A stretch of DNA of 64,000 bases, taken from contig NW_019773892.1 in assembly GCF_001039355.2 (NCBI RefSeq), positions 337,357 through 401,356 of the forward strand, written 5' to 3'. Below the pieces are notes generated by a model. It searched no databases. It was not told where the DNA came from and saw only the letters and a list, made by a program, of their open reading frames with translations. The position numbers and the translations under genes were made by a program. Position 1 is the first letter of the stretch; every line of letters starts with the position of its first letter. This document shows, one piece after another, positions 45,446-55,793 of the stretch. Source of the DNA: Lingula anatina. Taxonomy: Eukaryota > Brachiopoda > Lingulata > Lingulida > Lingulidae.

Positions 45446-47557
45446 TACCATGGCCCATAGAAGCCTACGCGTGCGTCTTTTAGACGCCCCTTTACATGCG
45501 AAAACGACGAGGCCTATGCCGAGTTCGTCTTTTACTACAGAGCTTTGAGAGCCGAAAATGACATAGCAATGCTTATTTCGTAACGCACGGACTGCCATAC
45601 ATGCAAAATTGCCTTGTGCCAAGTCGCATTTGTCTTTTACTGTGAAATTTATACTTTTAAAAGACACTGTTATAAAACATAAAATAGGCATGACATGTGT
45701 GATTTTCGCAGCTGAATAAGTAGACCCTTATAAACGAACTTGACGTGACCTTGAGAGTCATGTCGCTTTCATCTTTAACATACCTTCAACAAAATCTATC
45801 TCCACACAGACGCACAAGACATGTACTATTGGACATGGGTCAGTTGAAACCCATTGACCTAAAGGGCTCATGTTACTTTCAGCCAACTCTTATATGTCAA
45901 ATCCAATTTTAATTGAAATTTGAAACCGAAGTGCTGTCCCAAAACATTTTTCATTTAAATCCCATCATAATTTAGTGCTATCTAGATAACAGTGTGGCTA
46001 ATTGCTTGTAATAGTTATATGGCTTCACAATTTTATTTTCAAGGATTCAAATGTAAAGGGTTTTAAGACAGTCCTTCTGTTTCAAATTAATTGGCTGGAG
46101 TCCTTGCGTTACGAAATAAGCATTGCTATGTCAATTTTGCGCTTTATAAGTTGCACAGTATAAGGGAAGTTTGGCGTAGACAAACGATGTTTTATGGCGA
46201 CGGTTAACTTAATTGATTTCATGGGCCGTTGCGAACTTTCATTAGCGGGGGGAAACAGCATCTGGTATTACCAGGTTAGGAGCGTAAACAAGGTATTGGC
46301 ATCTAGAATTCACTGTATTAAGCTCCTTGAAATTTATCTGCCCATCGGGGAGACCCGGCAGCTTTGAAGCGTCACTTTTGCTGAAATTTGCAGCACTAAA
46401 TCCGGGACTCTCTTTTAGGCACGCACTGCCGCATTTATTCAGTAAACACTGGTACTCGGCCTCACTTTGCTTTAAGTTCTCTGCAAAGCATAGCATTCAA
46501 GATTGATTATACAAGTTGCGCCTCGCTGGAATTTTTTTCGTTTGGTCTGTGACTGTTTACTGCTTTACTTATTACGAATTCGTTTGTGCGACTCTGGGAT
46601 CTAACCCTAGCTTGAATAGACTTTATTGAGAAACGGAACATTCACCATTGCAATTTATTCCTTTATTGCCTCACTGACGATCTTTGTTTGTGTTAAGTTT
46701 TGTGTCTGCCAGTATACCTCTTGATCGGTTTTGTTTGAGGGACTCACGGATCCAACCTAGAAGGAGACTCGTACGTGAAGCGGATATTTCATTTTACAAG
46801 TAAGATTTTCTTTTCATTACATTTAAGTTATCCTTGATCAGTTGGCTATGGCGGTCCTTATAATCGGTCATTCCTTCGTTTATTTGGCCTCTTTGCAACC
46901 CCACAAATGAAAATATTTGCACTATTTGTTTTGATATTTATTTTTAAGAGATAACATTACGTAATTTTAACTAATAACAATTTTTAATGCTATATAATAT
47001 CTAACACCATTCTGTACTAGAGGGACCTTTCAATAAAAACGGCCGCTACCGGCCAAATTTCAAATACTATTTATCTGTGTTTGTCATTTACTTATCCTTT
47101 GGCTTGGGTTAACATTTAAGTTTAGTTTAGTTTAGTCTAGTTTATCTCACTGTAACATATGCATCCACTTGTGTGGATGAAAATGAAAATATGAATACAA
47201 TTTTTGTGAATATGCTATTAATGAGGAGACATAAAGACAAATGCAGCGCGGACCTGGTAAATTTCGCACCTATGGGTCTCAGTGAATGAGGGACAAGACA
47301 TAATTATGTGAATTTCGAGTTTTATAACATAGCCATTTGAAGCTCAAAAATTCACAGTAAGAGACGAACGCGAGATTGACATTGGTCGTGTCAATCTCGC
47401 ATCTATGAAGTTCAGTAAGTGGCGAAACAGACACAGCCATGTCATTTTCGGCTCTCAAAGCTCTGTAATAAAAGACGAATGCGGCACAGGCCTTGTCGTT
47501 TTCGCATGTAAAGGGGCGTCTGAAAGACGCACGTGTAGGCTCCTATGGGCCATGGTA
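45446..47557. mobile_element. 2.1-kb non-autonomous TIR element
   Basis: The ends are long inverted repeats (more than 100 bp): TACCATGGCCCATAGAAGCC at the left, inverse at the right (..CTATGGGCCATGGTA). The hexamer CAAACG flanks both sides (45440-45445, 47558-47563). Subterminal regions hold diverged repeats of GACGAA.GCG....CTTGTCGTTTTCGCAT type. No transposase frame is present; short frames inside are unsupported. A paralogous stretch near 37652-37690 keeps the left-flank sequence without the element. Confidence 0.8.
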
Positions 47558-48056
47558 CAAACGACCAAAAAATACCAAAGTTCACTTTAATTTAAAGCCT
47601 CGATTTCAAGTAAATTGCAAAATTAAATAAATCAAGTATTTACCCTGTTCTTTTCCTTTATTTTTTTCTCAATTAAAGGGCTATATAAAATTTTGAAATA
47701 ATTACAAAGACCACGTCCAAGTGCAAAAAGACAAACTTTAGACTTTTATGAAGCAGAAATTTTATTAACTTCAAAACGTTTACATTTCTTCATTTTATTA
47801 CCAAGGTATACCATTTCCAGAACTGTTATTAAAATCATTAACAATAACCCCGTCTTTGAATTCTCAGTTTCCCTTTTTAAGTCATTTGAGAAACGTACAC
47901 AATTCGAATTAAAAATTTTAAAAATATTGGGTGGTAAAGTATCTGTTTATACACAAAATGCTGACCGTAGAACGCCTGCAATTCTATAAAAAATTCCAAA
48001 GAATTACTTCCCTCAGAAAGATCTACAGCTGTTTTAAGAGCTATTAACAAACAAAA

Positions 48057-49020
48057 TCAATCCATTTTTGTCAGATCGTATCCGAACAGCTGTGCATCCG
48101 TTCGTAGAACTTCCAGCAACCTGCGTAGATCTGCTTCCTCCACCTCAGCGTAGCTCTCTTTCATTTTTTGTGCGGTGTCACCGTGAACCCTGTGACGGGC
48201 TGCAGTATCGTTCACGGATTCCAGAGATGGAAATGTGAAATTTGCACTGATTAATTTCAAGAAGTTTGAGGCGTCTTCTTTTTCTTCTAAATGACCAATG
48301 ATATCATATTGAACAGAACAAGGGTCGCAAAGCTGGAAGTATTCAGCCCAATGGTCGTCTCCCAATCTTTTTTCTCTTGTAAGGACCCCTTTACTGGGGT
48401 CATAGCTCTTTATGATAAACCCGACAAAACTCTTCAAGGAAACGGTACCACCATTTTGTGTTTTTAGCATTTTGAAAAGATTGGCCAAAACTGTATTTCC
48501 ATCTGCCAGCATTCTGTACGCTGATAATATTCGAACTAACGGATGTCGTACAAATACCACCTTTAGATAGTCCCTTAGAATTACTTCTTTTTTCCTACGA
48601 TGGAGATTTTGAAAATGAGTAATTGGGCGGTAGAATGTTCTTGACTTCTCTTGTACTTCAAACAAAGTTGTTGATGGTGCAAGTTTTCCAGCCAGACGGA
48701 GAAATACAAAGCGCCAATTCATTATTGCAACTTTTGGAATACCACAGAATAGTATCTTCTTTTCGTCATCGACATATCCATAACTTAACTTGTAAATGCC
48801 AGTGGCAAAAGGAGGCGTTGGCCTTGGTTTCGAACCAGACTGATGTATTAGTCTTTGACATTGTGCCATTACGTCGTGTTTTCTGCGGCTCATTTCTTCT
48901 AGCCATGTTTTAGGCACAGCGTCCCATTTAAGATGATTGAAACGGTATGCAAGCTCGTGCGGTGGATTGGGAACGCTACTGTTATGTTTATAAAGTCCAG
49001 GCGCCCATTTACCGTACACC
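48057..49020 (-). CDS. Carbohydrate sulfotransferase, copy 4 catalytic exon; anchor exon not found
   Basis: The 964-nt catalytic exon is intact (acceptor ..TTTTAG, luminal VYGKWAPG, PKVAIMNW, RHPLVRILSAYR, HWAEYFQLCDPC, stop). Unlike the other four copies, no intact anchor exon lies in the expected 0.5-0.8 kb upstream. A conserved upstream block survives at 50645-50680, but the intervening 1.6 kb holds two family 2 MITEs and an (AT)n tract instead. The only candidate further up (51915-51985) has a frameshifting deletion and a GC donor. Without an anchor the protein would not enter the Golgi, so this copy may be a recent pseudogene or rely on an unseen exon. Residues also differ near ITHFQNLHRRKKEV. 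Confidence 0.85.
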
Positions 49021-49061
49021 CTAAAAGACAAGAAACATTAATTATATAACAAAATATCGCA

Positions 49062-49071
49062 TATGTGTGTG

Positions 49072-49105
<34 letters not shown>
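49062..49105. repeat. (GT)n(GA)n microsatellite in the copy 4 intron
   Basis: TGTGTGTGTATGAGAGAGA-type repeat about 45-85 bp upstream of the acceptor, at the same place as in copies 1-3. Confidence 0.85.
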
Positions 49106-49108
<3 letters not shown>

Positions 49109-49598
49109 CCAAGGTTTTTGCTTACAAAGATAAAAAATATATGCATTCCCCTAGTCTGTCTGTAACGCTAGCAAGTGCATTCTATTTATACTTGTCAGAT
49201 GATGCAGTCAAGTTCCTAAATATCACGAAACGTTTTCTACGAAGATGGTGTGTTATTTTCTGAGTGTGGTTTCCTTCGGTTGGCAATTTTGCTTATGTGC
49301 CTATTTGGTTATGATGTTGTCTAACCCTCTGAATGGTTGTCATGGAACAACCCTACTTTCTGGCAGTTTGGAGTTCAAAATTCTATCCTGTGTCAGCTGC
49401 TTGGTGTGCAATCTTAGCCCTCTCACTTATGAGTCTCATTCAAAAAGTGTAATTAATGTTGAGATATTTTAGTCGTCATAATAGGCAGGTCAATGTTCTA
49501 TATCTCACATCCTCAACTAACGCAATGATCAGTTGCCTTGTTGTTATGCAATAGTGAAATTAAATCTGTTGGTACCCTTGTACTAGTAGCAGTGTACA

Positions 49599-49664
49599 CA
49601 GGGGCAGATCCATATTTTCTTACAGACTTCCAAATTATCTTTGTTGGCCCACTTCACACCCCTG
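49599..49664. mobile_element. MITE family 2, truncated copy c
   Basis: Begins CAGGGGCAGATCCATATTTT and shares ACTTCCAAATTATCTTTGTT with the other copies, ending CACCCCTG. Much of the interior is missing. Confidence 0.6.
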
Positions 49665-50218
49665 CACTCTCTCCCTCTCTCCCTCTCTCTCTCATACACA
49701 CACATATATGCAAAGAGCACGTCAGTTTACATGAATGATTGCAAATAGGTATTTGAAAGTGTGGTAGTGCATACAAGTAGATGTATGTCGTCAGTTTGAA
49801 CCCATATAGGACCAGTCTTCCTAGGTTTCTGGCTCCCCTCACCACAGTTTGCAATCGCACACATAACTACAAACAAATGTGGAAGGAGCTACCTGGGAAA
49901 GGTGAGTTTTATTTTCTGGGTAAGTGAATACTCCCCGATGACGTGAAGAGCAATAGTAAGCTGAATAGCTATAACGTGAGTACAAAACTGTTTACTATGG
50001 AGCGTCATTTTAAAACTGTGATTACATCGTGGAAGATTGGAAATGCCTTATCACGGCTCAGAACGTCATGTCATGATTTGAAAAGAGGGGTACACATCAA
50101 AATATAGATCCTGAATTTAGATATTGTGATTATTGCTGCAATGCTTATAAAGAAACATAAAGATAGAGAACAACTACCATTTTGTGCTTGTGTGTCCACG
50201 GTAAAATTGCTATAGGGC

Positions 50219-50220
<2 letters not shown>

Positions 50221-50263
<43 letters not shown>
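50221..50263. repeat. (AT)n microsatellite
   Basis: About 21 uninterrupted TA units. Confidence 0.95.
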
Positions 50264-50266
<3 letters not shown>

Positions 50267-50358
50267 CACATTCAGGCAAAAAGCTATTGAAATTTGAAGA
50301 TGCAACTCTCTGAACAAACTTGTAAATGTATGTGTATGAGTGCCTCTAGCTAAAGGAG

Positions 50359-50526
50359 CAGGGGCGGATTTAGGCCGTCTTCTGGGTCTTCCGGAAGACG
50401 GTCAGATTTTCAAGTTTACATTGACGGGTATCCAATTTTTCATGTTGGAAGACGGTCAAAATTGAAGGATGAATCAACAAAGATAATTTGGAAGACTGTC
50501 TGTAAATAGTTCTGGATCCGCCCCTG
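50359..50526. mobile_element. MITE family 2, copy b (168 bp)
   Basis: Starts CAGGGGCGGATTTAGG and ends TGGATCCGCCCCTG. The interior contains GTCTTCCGGAAGACGGTC and AAAGATAATTTGGAAGACTG, matching copy a. It lies between the conserved upstream block and the catalytic exon of sulfotransferase copy 4. Confidence 0.8.
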
Positions 50527-51214
50527 AGGACAGATAAAATTGAGTCATGTAATGTAATGTAATGATTTAACGTAGTTAACTACTGTGTTTATTATATTTC
50601 ATATGCATTTTATTGCTGTAGCATATGTACCCGACGGCTGTATGTGGCGGTAGTCGAATATTGATGACGTAACACATTCAGGGAATACGTGTACAAACAT
50701 CATATGATAATGCAAGCTACGTTAGACGTAAGATTTTCACTGGTTGGGGGTGAGGGGGGGGAGGGTACATGTAGCCCTACGTCTTATCAGGGTATACTTC
50801 ACACTGGATGTCCAACAACACTTCACATTTAAGAAGGGGCAGAAATAAAATCTACCTTAATCCCTGATCAGCTATCCGAGTTTACTCTGTTCAGTTTTAT
50901 AATGTTGGTCATACGGCTAATTATGTACACACTCCTCCCCCCCCCCTTCTAGCTTTCCTGCGATACTAACAGCCAAGGTCAAATGAGGGTAGTCGTCAAT
51001 TTGACTGCTCCTATTGGCCTGCCAACTCACCACATTAATAGCGTAAAAAAATTCCAGTCTAAATGTTCAAATTGGCATATTGGCTTGGAATATGAAGTTA
51101 ACGGACCCAAAACTGGCTACTTTGGGATATATGGAGCTCATAACACTCCCAGTATTTTACACTTGTGAAAAATGGAATAGAATGTTTATTTCTATTTTCT
51201 GGTCAGACCTTATG

Positions 51215-51395
51215 GACTATTAGGCCGGACTACCGCTGTGGTAGTCCTAGGAATAGAAGTCCCGGTTCCATATGATTAGCTCAGGTTAGGGTTAGTTGGA
51301 GTATTGGGGTTAGTATATGGGACGACTATCACCTGTACAACGTAATGGGGAATGGACTACGGCTCCTAGCGGACTACCATTGCTGTCACACCGGT
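51215..51395. repeat. Dispersed repeat (ACTACCGCTGTGGTAGTCC type)
   Basis: Contains GAGTATTGGGGTTAGTATAT then GGGACGA, CACCTGTACAA and GGACTAC. A second copy at about 63625-63835 carries an 81-bp insertion. Probably a mobile-element fragment. Confidence 0.6.
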
Positions 51396-51914
51396 TAGAA
51401 AGAAAACGTTTGGAATGGCTGCTCTTTCAACATTCATTAAATATTTAAATATCGTATTCAGATGCGCGCTTTAAGGATATATTCTATTTGGTTGTTTTTG
51501 AAGACAGAATTTAAAAAAAATCAATAAAAAAGTGTCAATAAGAATGTGATATCGAAAGCGTTGCAATAGTTATTTTCTCAGTGGTTTGTGAAATAAATTG
51601 GTACATTATTGCAGACGGAATATTTACTGGAAAATTGTATCAATACAAAGAGTTATTAGCTTGAGTTTGACTAACAAGGTATATGTCTTTAATATAGATT
51701 TTCATTCCACCTAATATGTCCCCCTTGCCACATTTTAATACATTTGACTTATATTATCGCGAAGACGCACATAGAAAGAATATCAAATGTGCAACCTGTA
51801 GGTTGCCTTGACTAGGACGCAGGTAATTCCTTCTGCTTTTTAAGCAACGTTAGGAAAAGTTGGGTCTAACCTGATTGTATTTTATAATATCTAACATTGA
51901 AAGCTTCTGGTTAC
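51396..51914. other. Intergenic sequence duplicated at 54.9 kb
   Basis: No gene. Bases about 51680-51880 (ATAGATTTTCATTCCACCTA; TTGACTAGGACGCAGGTAAT) recur at about 54890-55085. Confidence 0.55.
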
Positions 51915-51985
51915 TTTTTTCTTGTGCCAAGACCAAACTTTTTGAGTTCTCAGAACAAGCAAGCAATTATCGTTACCACGATTTT
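51915..51985 (-). pseudogene. Degenerate membrane-anchor exon relic
   Basis: Counterpart of the exon-like segment at 40060-40140, lying in a duplicated block (40.01-40.96 and 51.88-52.78 kb). It retains IVVTIIAC and LRTQKVWSW, but an internal deletion of about 13 nt shifts the frame and the donor is GC instead of GT. Confidence 0.45.
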
Positions 51986-52778
51986 TTCTTTTTTATTTGA
52001 TGCTTATTAAGCTACACGCCCTTCCGTTTAACCGCAAAATATAATAGTGCTCTATATATGCAGGTGCTCTAAAATTCCTTAGCAATATATAACGGTTACG
52101 CTTAAGTGTTTTAGGTAAATCGATACGTTTACATGTCCTAAATTGACCAAAAAGCTTTTTATGTACAGATGCATTGCGTCTGTATATATGGCCATTACCT
52201 CTGTCTTCGCCGGTGCCACCGTCGTTGTCCTGCACGGTCGATAAGTGGAAAACAATTTAAACTTTTGCCTTCAAACTTAAAAAACTGATGAATGATAGTA
52301 AAAGGACAGGCCAAGTTAGAAAATCTGCTTGATTGGACCGTTTTTCCGAAAGTTATACAGTTTTTGTTTCTCTTTTTTCAACATAAATACCATACATATA
52401 ACACATTTTTAGCGGAAAAGCCATTGATCTGTCTTCAATCTTTCAGGGATGATCAATATCATCAATATTCCTACAACACAGGTCGAGTTCCAAAACCAAT
52501 GCAGCCCCTGATCAGATTATTTTGTCTAGAATTATGATTTTTTAAATGAAGCGTGAGTCGGAAAGTCAATCTGATTTAATTCTTTTTTCTGGGAGTTATG
52601 CCTTTTTTTGTCTAATTTTCATTTTCTCATCACTGCATTTTCATTGAGGACTTAAAACTCCCACTGGCATTATTCCGTTTGGTAGTTATAATTTCTGAAT
52701 GTGCATGAAAAAATTCATGGAATAAATTCTCACAAAATTGAAAGAGAAGCTTGGAGATCGAGTTTTTTCCAAACATAA

Positions 52779-54589
52779 TCAATCCGTTTTTGTCAGATCG
52801 TATCCGAACAGCTGTGCATCCGTTCTGAAAACCTCCAGCAACCTGCGTAGATCTGCTTCCTCCACCTCAGCGTAGCTCTCTTTCATTTTTTGTGCGGTGT
52901 CACCGTGAACCCTGTGACGTTCAGCAGTATCGTTCACAGATTCCAGAGATGGAAATGTGACGTTTGCACCGATTAATTTCAAGAAATTTGAGGCGTCTTC
53001 TTTTTCTTCTAAATGGCCAATGATATCATATTGAACAGAACAAGGGTCACAAAGCTGGAAGTATTCTGCCCAATGATCGGATCCAATTCTCACATTTCGA
53101 TCCATGACCCCCTTCTTAGGGTCATAGCTCTTTGTGATGTGGCGAACAAAATGACTGAAACGCACTGTTTGACTGGCCCCACTTCGTCTTTTCAGTCTTC
53201 TGAATAGCTTTGACACGGCCAGATTCCCGTCCATCATCATTCTGTACGCTGATAATAACCGAGCTAACGGATGTCGTACAAATACCACCTTTACATAGTC
53301 CCTTAAAATTGCTTCTTTTTTTCCCTGATTGGCTTTTTGAAAGTGATTAATAGCACGATAAAATCTTCGTGAATTTTCTTGTACTTCAAACAAAGTTGTT
53401 GATGGTGCAAGTTTTCCAGCCAGACGAAGAAATACAAAGCGCCAGTTCATTATTGCAACTTTCGGAATACCACAGAATAATATCTTCTTTTCGTCATTGA
53501 CATATCCAAACGGTATATTGCATATTCTAGTGGCAAATGGAGGCGTTGGTCTTGATTTTGATCCAGACGAGTTTATTAATCTTTGACACTGTGCCATTAC
53601 GTCGTGTTTTCTTCGGCTTATTTTTTCTAGCCATGTCTTTGGCACAGCGTTCCATTTAAGTTGATTAAAACGGTATGGAAGTTGCTGCGTTGAATCCGGA
53701 TCGTTAGTTTTATGTTTATAAACTTCAGGCTCCCATTTACTGTTCATCCTGGAAGAACAAGTACTATTAATTATATAGGAATTTATACTCCCAAGTGTGA
53801 CCCCTTATGCAATGAGTACAGTGATATAGAAAATCTAGTCATGAAACAATGTTTTTATACAACTACTAACATGTTTTTTATTCACCAAGTGATTTTTTCA
53901 CCAGGTGCTGCTCATTCTTTCTGCAAAACCATTTCAAACAATAATCTGCAAATATATAAATAAATGATATAAAGAAAGATTTTGTTTTAGGAACCCTCAA
54001 AGAATGTGATATAAGTCTCCATGTAAAGTGTCCTCTGGCCACCCTCCACTGAATAAGACTGCCCCCATACTTATAAAGACTATTTAACATATATTTAACA
54101 TATATTCTTTAAAAGAAATTAAAGTCGTGCTAATTATCTATAATAAATCACAATACTTTACATTTAGAAACATCATTGATTTTGAAAATCTATGTGTGAA
54201 AAAACCCTGAATTATGAGGTTTCCGTCTTTTTATACAGATTTTCATCACAATTAAATCAGCTGAACCCCTCCGTGCCACATTTTGAAAGGGCCTTTTTGT
54301 ACACAAAGATAAGAAATATATTATATTTAAAACAAGAAGACACAGCTAAAAAGAATATTATATTCATAACAAGAAGATCTAATTGCCTATGACGCAGGTT
54401 ACACATTTTGCTTTATATGAAAATAACATTTAAGCTAACGTTACGACTGCCCTGCTTGTATTAAAAGTTACATTATCATTATAAATCATTTTGGCTGTTG
54501 TCTACTTACCGTGACCGAAATCTTAGGGCAAACAGAACATAAACAACCAATACACAAGTCATTAATACGCTCAGTCGTAATAGTCTCAT
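52779..54589 (-). CDS. Carbohydrate sulfotransferase, copy 5, 349 aa
   Basis: Anchor exon 54510-54589 (MRLLRLSVLMTCVLVVYVLF) ends TCACG|GTAAG, so the junction residue is Arg rather than Trp. Catalytic exon 52779-53748 follows TTCCAG and is two codons longer. PKVAIMNW, RHPLARLLSAYR and HWAEYFQLCDPC are kept. It is the most diverged copy, but only in the middle: MMMDGNLAVSKLFRRLKRRS replaces the usual MLADGNTVLANLFKMLKTQN, and RFSHFVRHITKSYDPKKGVM differs too. The region from HWAEYFQ to the stop is nearly identical to the other copies. No GT/GA tract in its intron. Conserved upstream block at 54706-54740. Confidence 0.92.
53749..54509. other. Intron of sulfotransferase copy 5
   Basis: No internal feature recognised. 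It lacks the microsatellite seen in the paralogous introns. Confidence 0.6.
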
Positions 54590-54889
54590 CTCGCCTCCGT
54601 TTTCTCTTTTCCTGGAATACTTTTGGCCTCGTTCTCCACTGTGTTTAAAATATTTGATATGCGTTTTAATGCTGTAGCTACAGACACAACCGCATTGGTT
54701 GGCGTTAATCGAATATTTATCATGTCATACGTTGCGTAATACGTGTATAAACAACAGTTCAAGGGAGTACAGTTGTAAGAACAGAAATGATTGTATCAAA
54801 CTTAGTTTATGGTTTATTGCATCAGATATGCTGAGCAAGCACATCTATCACATCTCTTTAATAAAACTGCCAGAGTATATGTCTCTTAT

Positions 54890-55085
54890 ATAGATTTTCA
54901 TCACACCTAACATGAGTTAAATCTGTTGATGCCCCCTTTTTAATACCCCACATTTTAATACATTTGAATCGTGTTATCATGAACACGTACAAGGGAAGAA
55001 TAGCAAATGTGCAACCTTAAGGCTGTCTTGACTAGGACGCAGGTAATTCCTTCTGCTTTCTAGGCAACGTTAGCCAACGTTGGGC
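54890..55085. repeat. Duplicate of the 51.68-51.88 kb segment
   Basis: Shares TATAGATTTTCATCACACCTAAC-type sequence, GAATAGCAAATGTGCAACCT and GACTAGGACGCAGGTAATTC with 51680-51880. Ends against the gypsy LTR at 55087. Confidence 0.65.
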
Positions 55086-55086
55086 T

Positions 55087-55261
55087 TGTTGATCTCGGTC
55101 CCAGCTTTGTATGGACCAGACTGTGTGTATGTGGAACAACGCAACATTCACATGTTCAATAAACACTGAACTTTATTCAACATCTAACCATTATACTAAT
55201 GCATCATGGGAACGGAACACAATGTCAGAGGTCACGGTCTCAACTAACACAATCATCAACA
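55087..55261 (-). mobile_element. 3' LTR of a Ty3/gypsy-type retrotransposon (175 bp)
   Basis: On the minus strand it runs TGTTGATGATTGTG ... GAGATCAACA, with TG..CA ends and inverted terminal heptamers (TGTTGAT/ATCAACA). It is preceded by a polypurine tract (AGAAGGGGGGA). It contains an AATAAA-like signal on the plus strand only. No second LTR is present in the window. Confidence 0.75.
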
Positions 55262-55793
55262 TCCCCCCTTCTTTATAAAAGAAAAATATGCTCTACAAAG
55301 GACAAAGTGAGCTAAGAGGAGATATAACAAGTTCACAATACAAATACTGTTGCCCAATCAAAATATGATCTGTCTGGTACTCAGATCTAGATCCATACTG
55401 ATCAAAGTCAATGCAAGTGTAACCAGTCTTTGACAGTCATTTATGGCAATGCATTTCCTTGCATTTAATACAATTCCAGAATAAACAGTTCTCCATTCCA
55501 CAATAGAAAAGTCTATGAATATAATAAAGTCTTTGCAAACAATCTGTCAGTGTTCCTTCTCAGTCGTTGAACACGTAAACATACATTAAACTTTAAGTAA
55601 CATTGTCCTTTAAAGATTCAAATATCAAACATTTGAATGTAAGTGAACAAGAAAATCACAACTGTTCTGATAATGTCAATGAAAACAATGCACACATTTG
55701 CATACAAGAACAAGGAAATCCAGTGATTCCTGAAACAAATTACAGTCCATGTAAACCGTCCTTAGAAAATGTCTTATCATGTTTACAGCAATT

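Noticed and set aside
46242-46496. 84-codon minus-strand frame with several Cys
   Set aside because: Lies inside the non-autonomous TIR element. No splice or family support.
45425-47590. Two similar frames (VIFGSQSSV, CKGASxRRT) on opposite strands
   Set aside because: They are the two inverted ends of the 2.1-kb TIR element, not a gene pair.
38464-48913. Repeated plus-strand frames of about 68-96 codons within the sulfotransferase exons
   Set aside because: Same relative position in each paralogue; antisense shadows of the catalytic exon.
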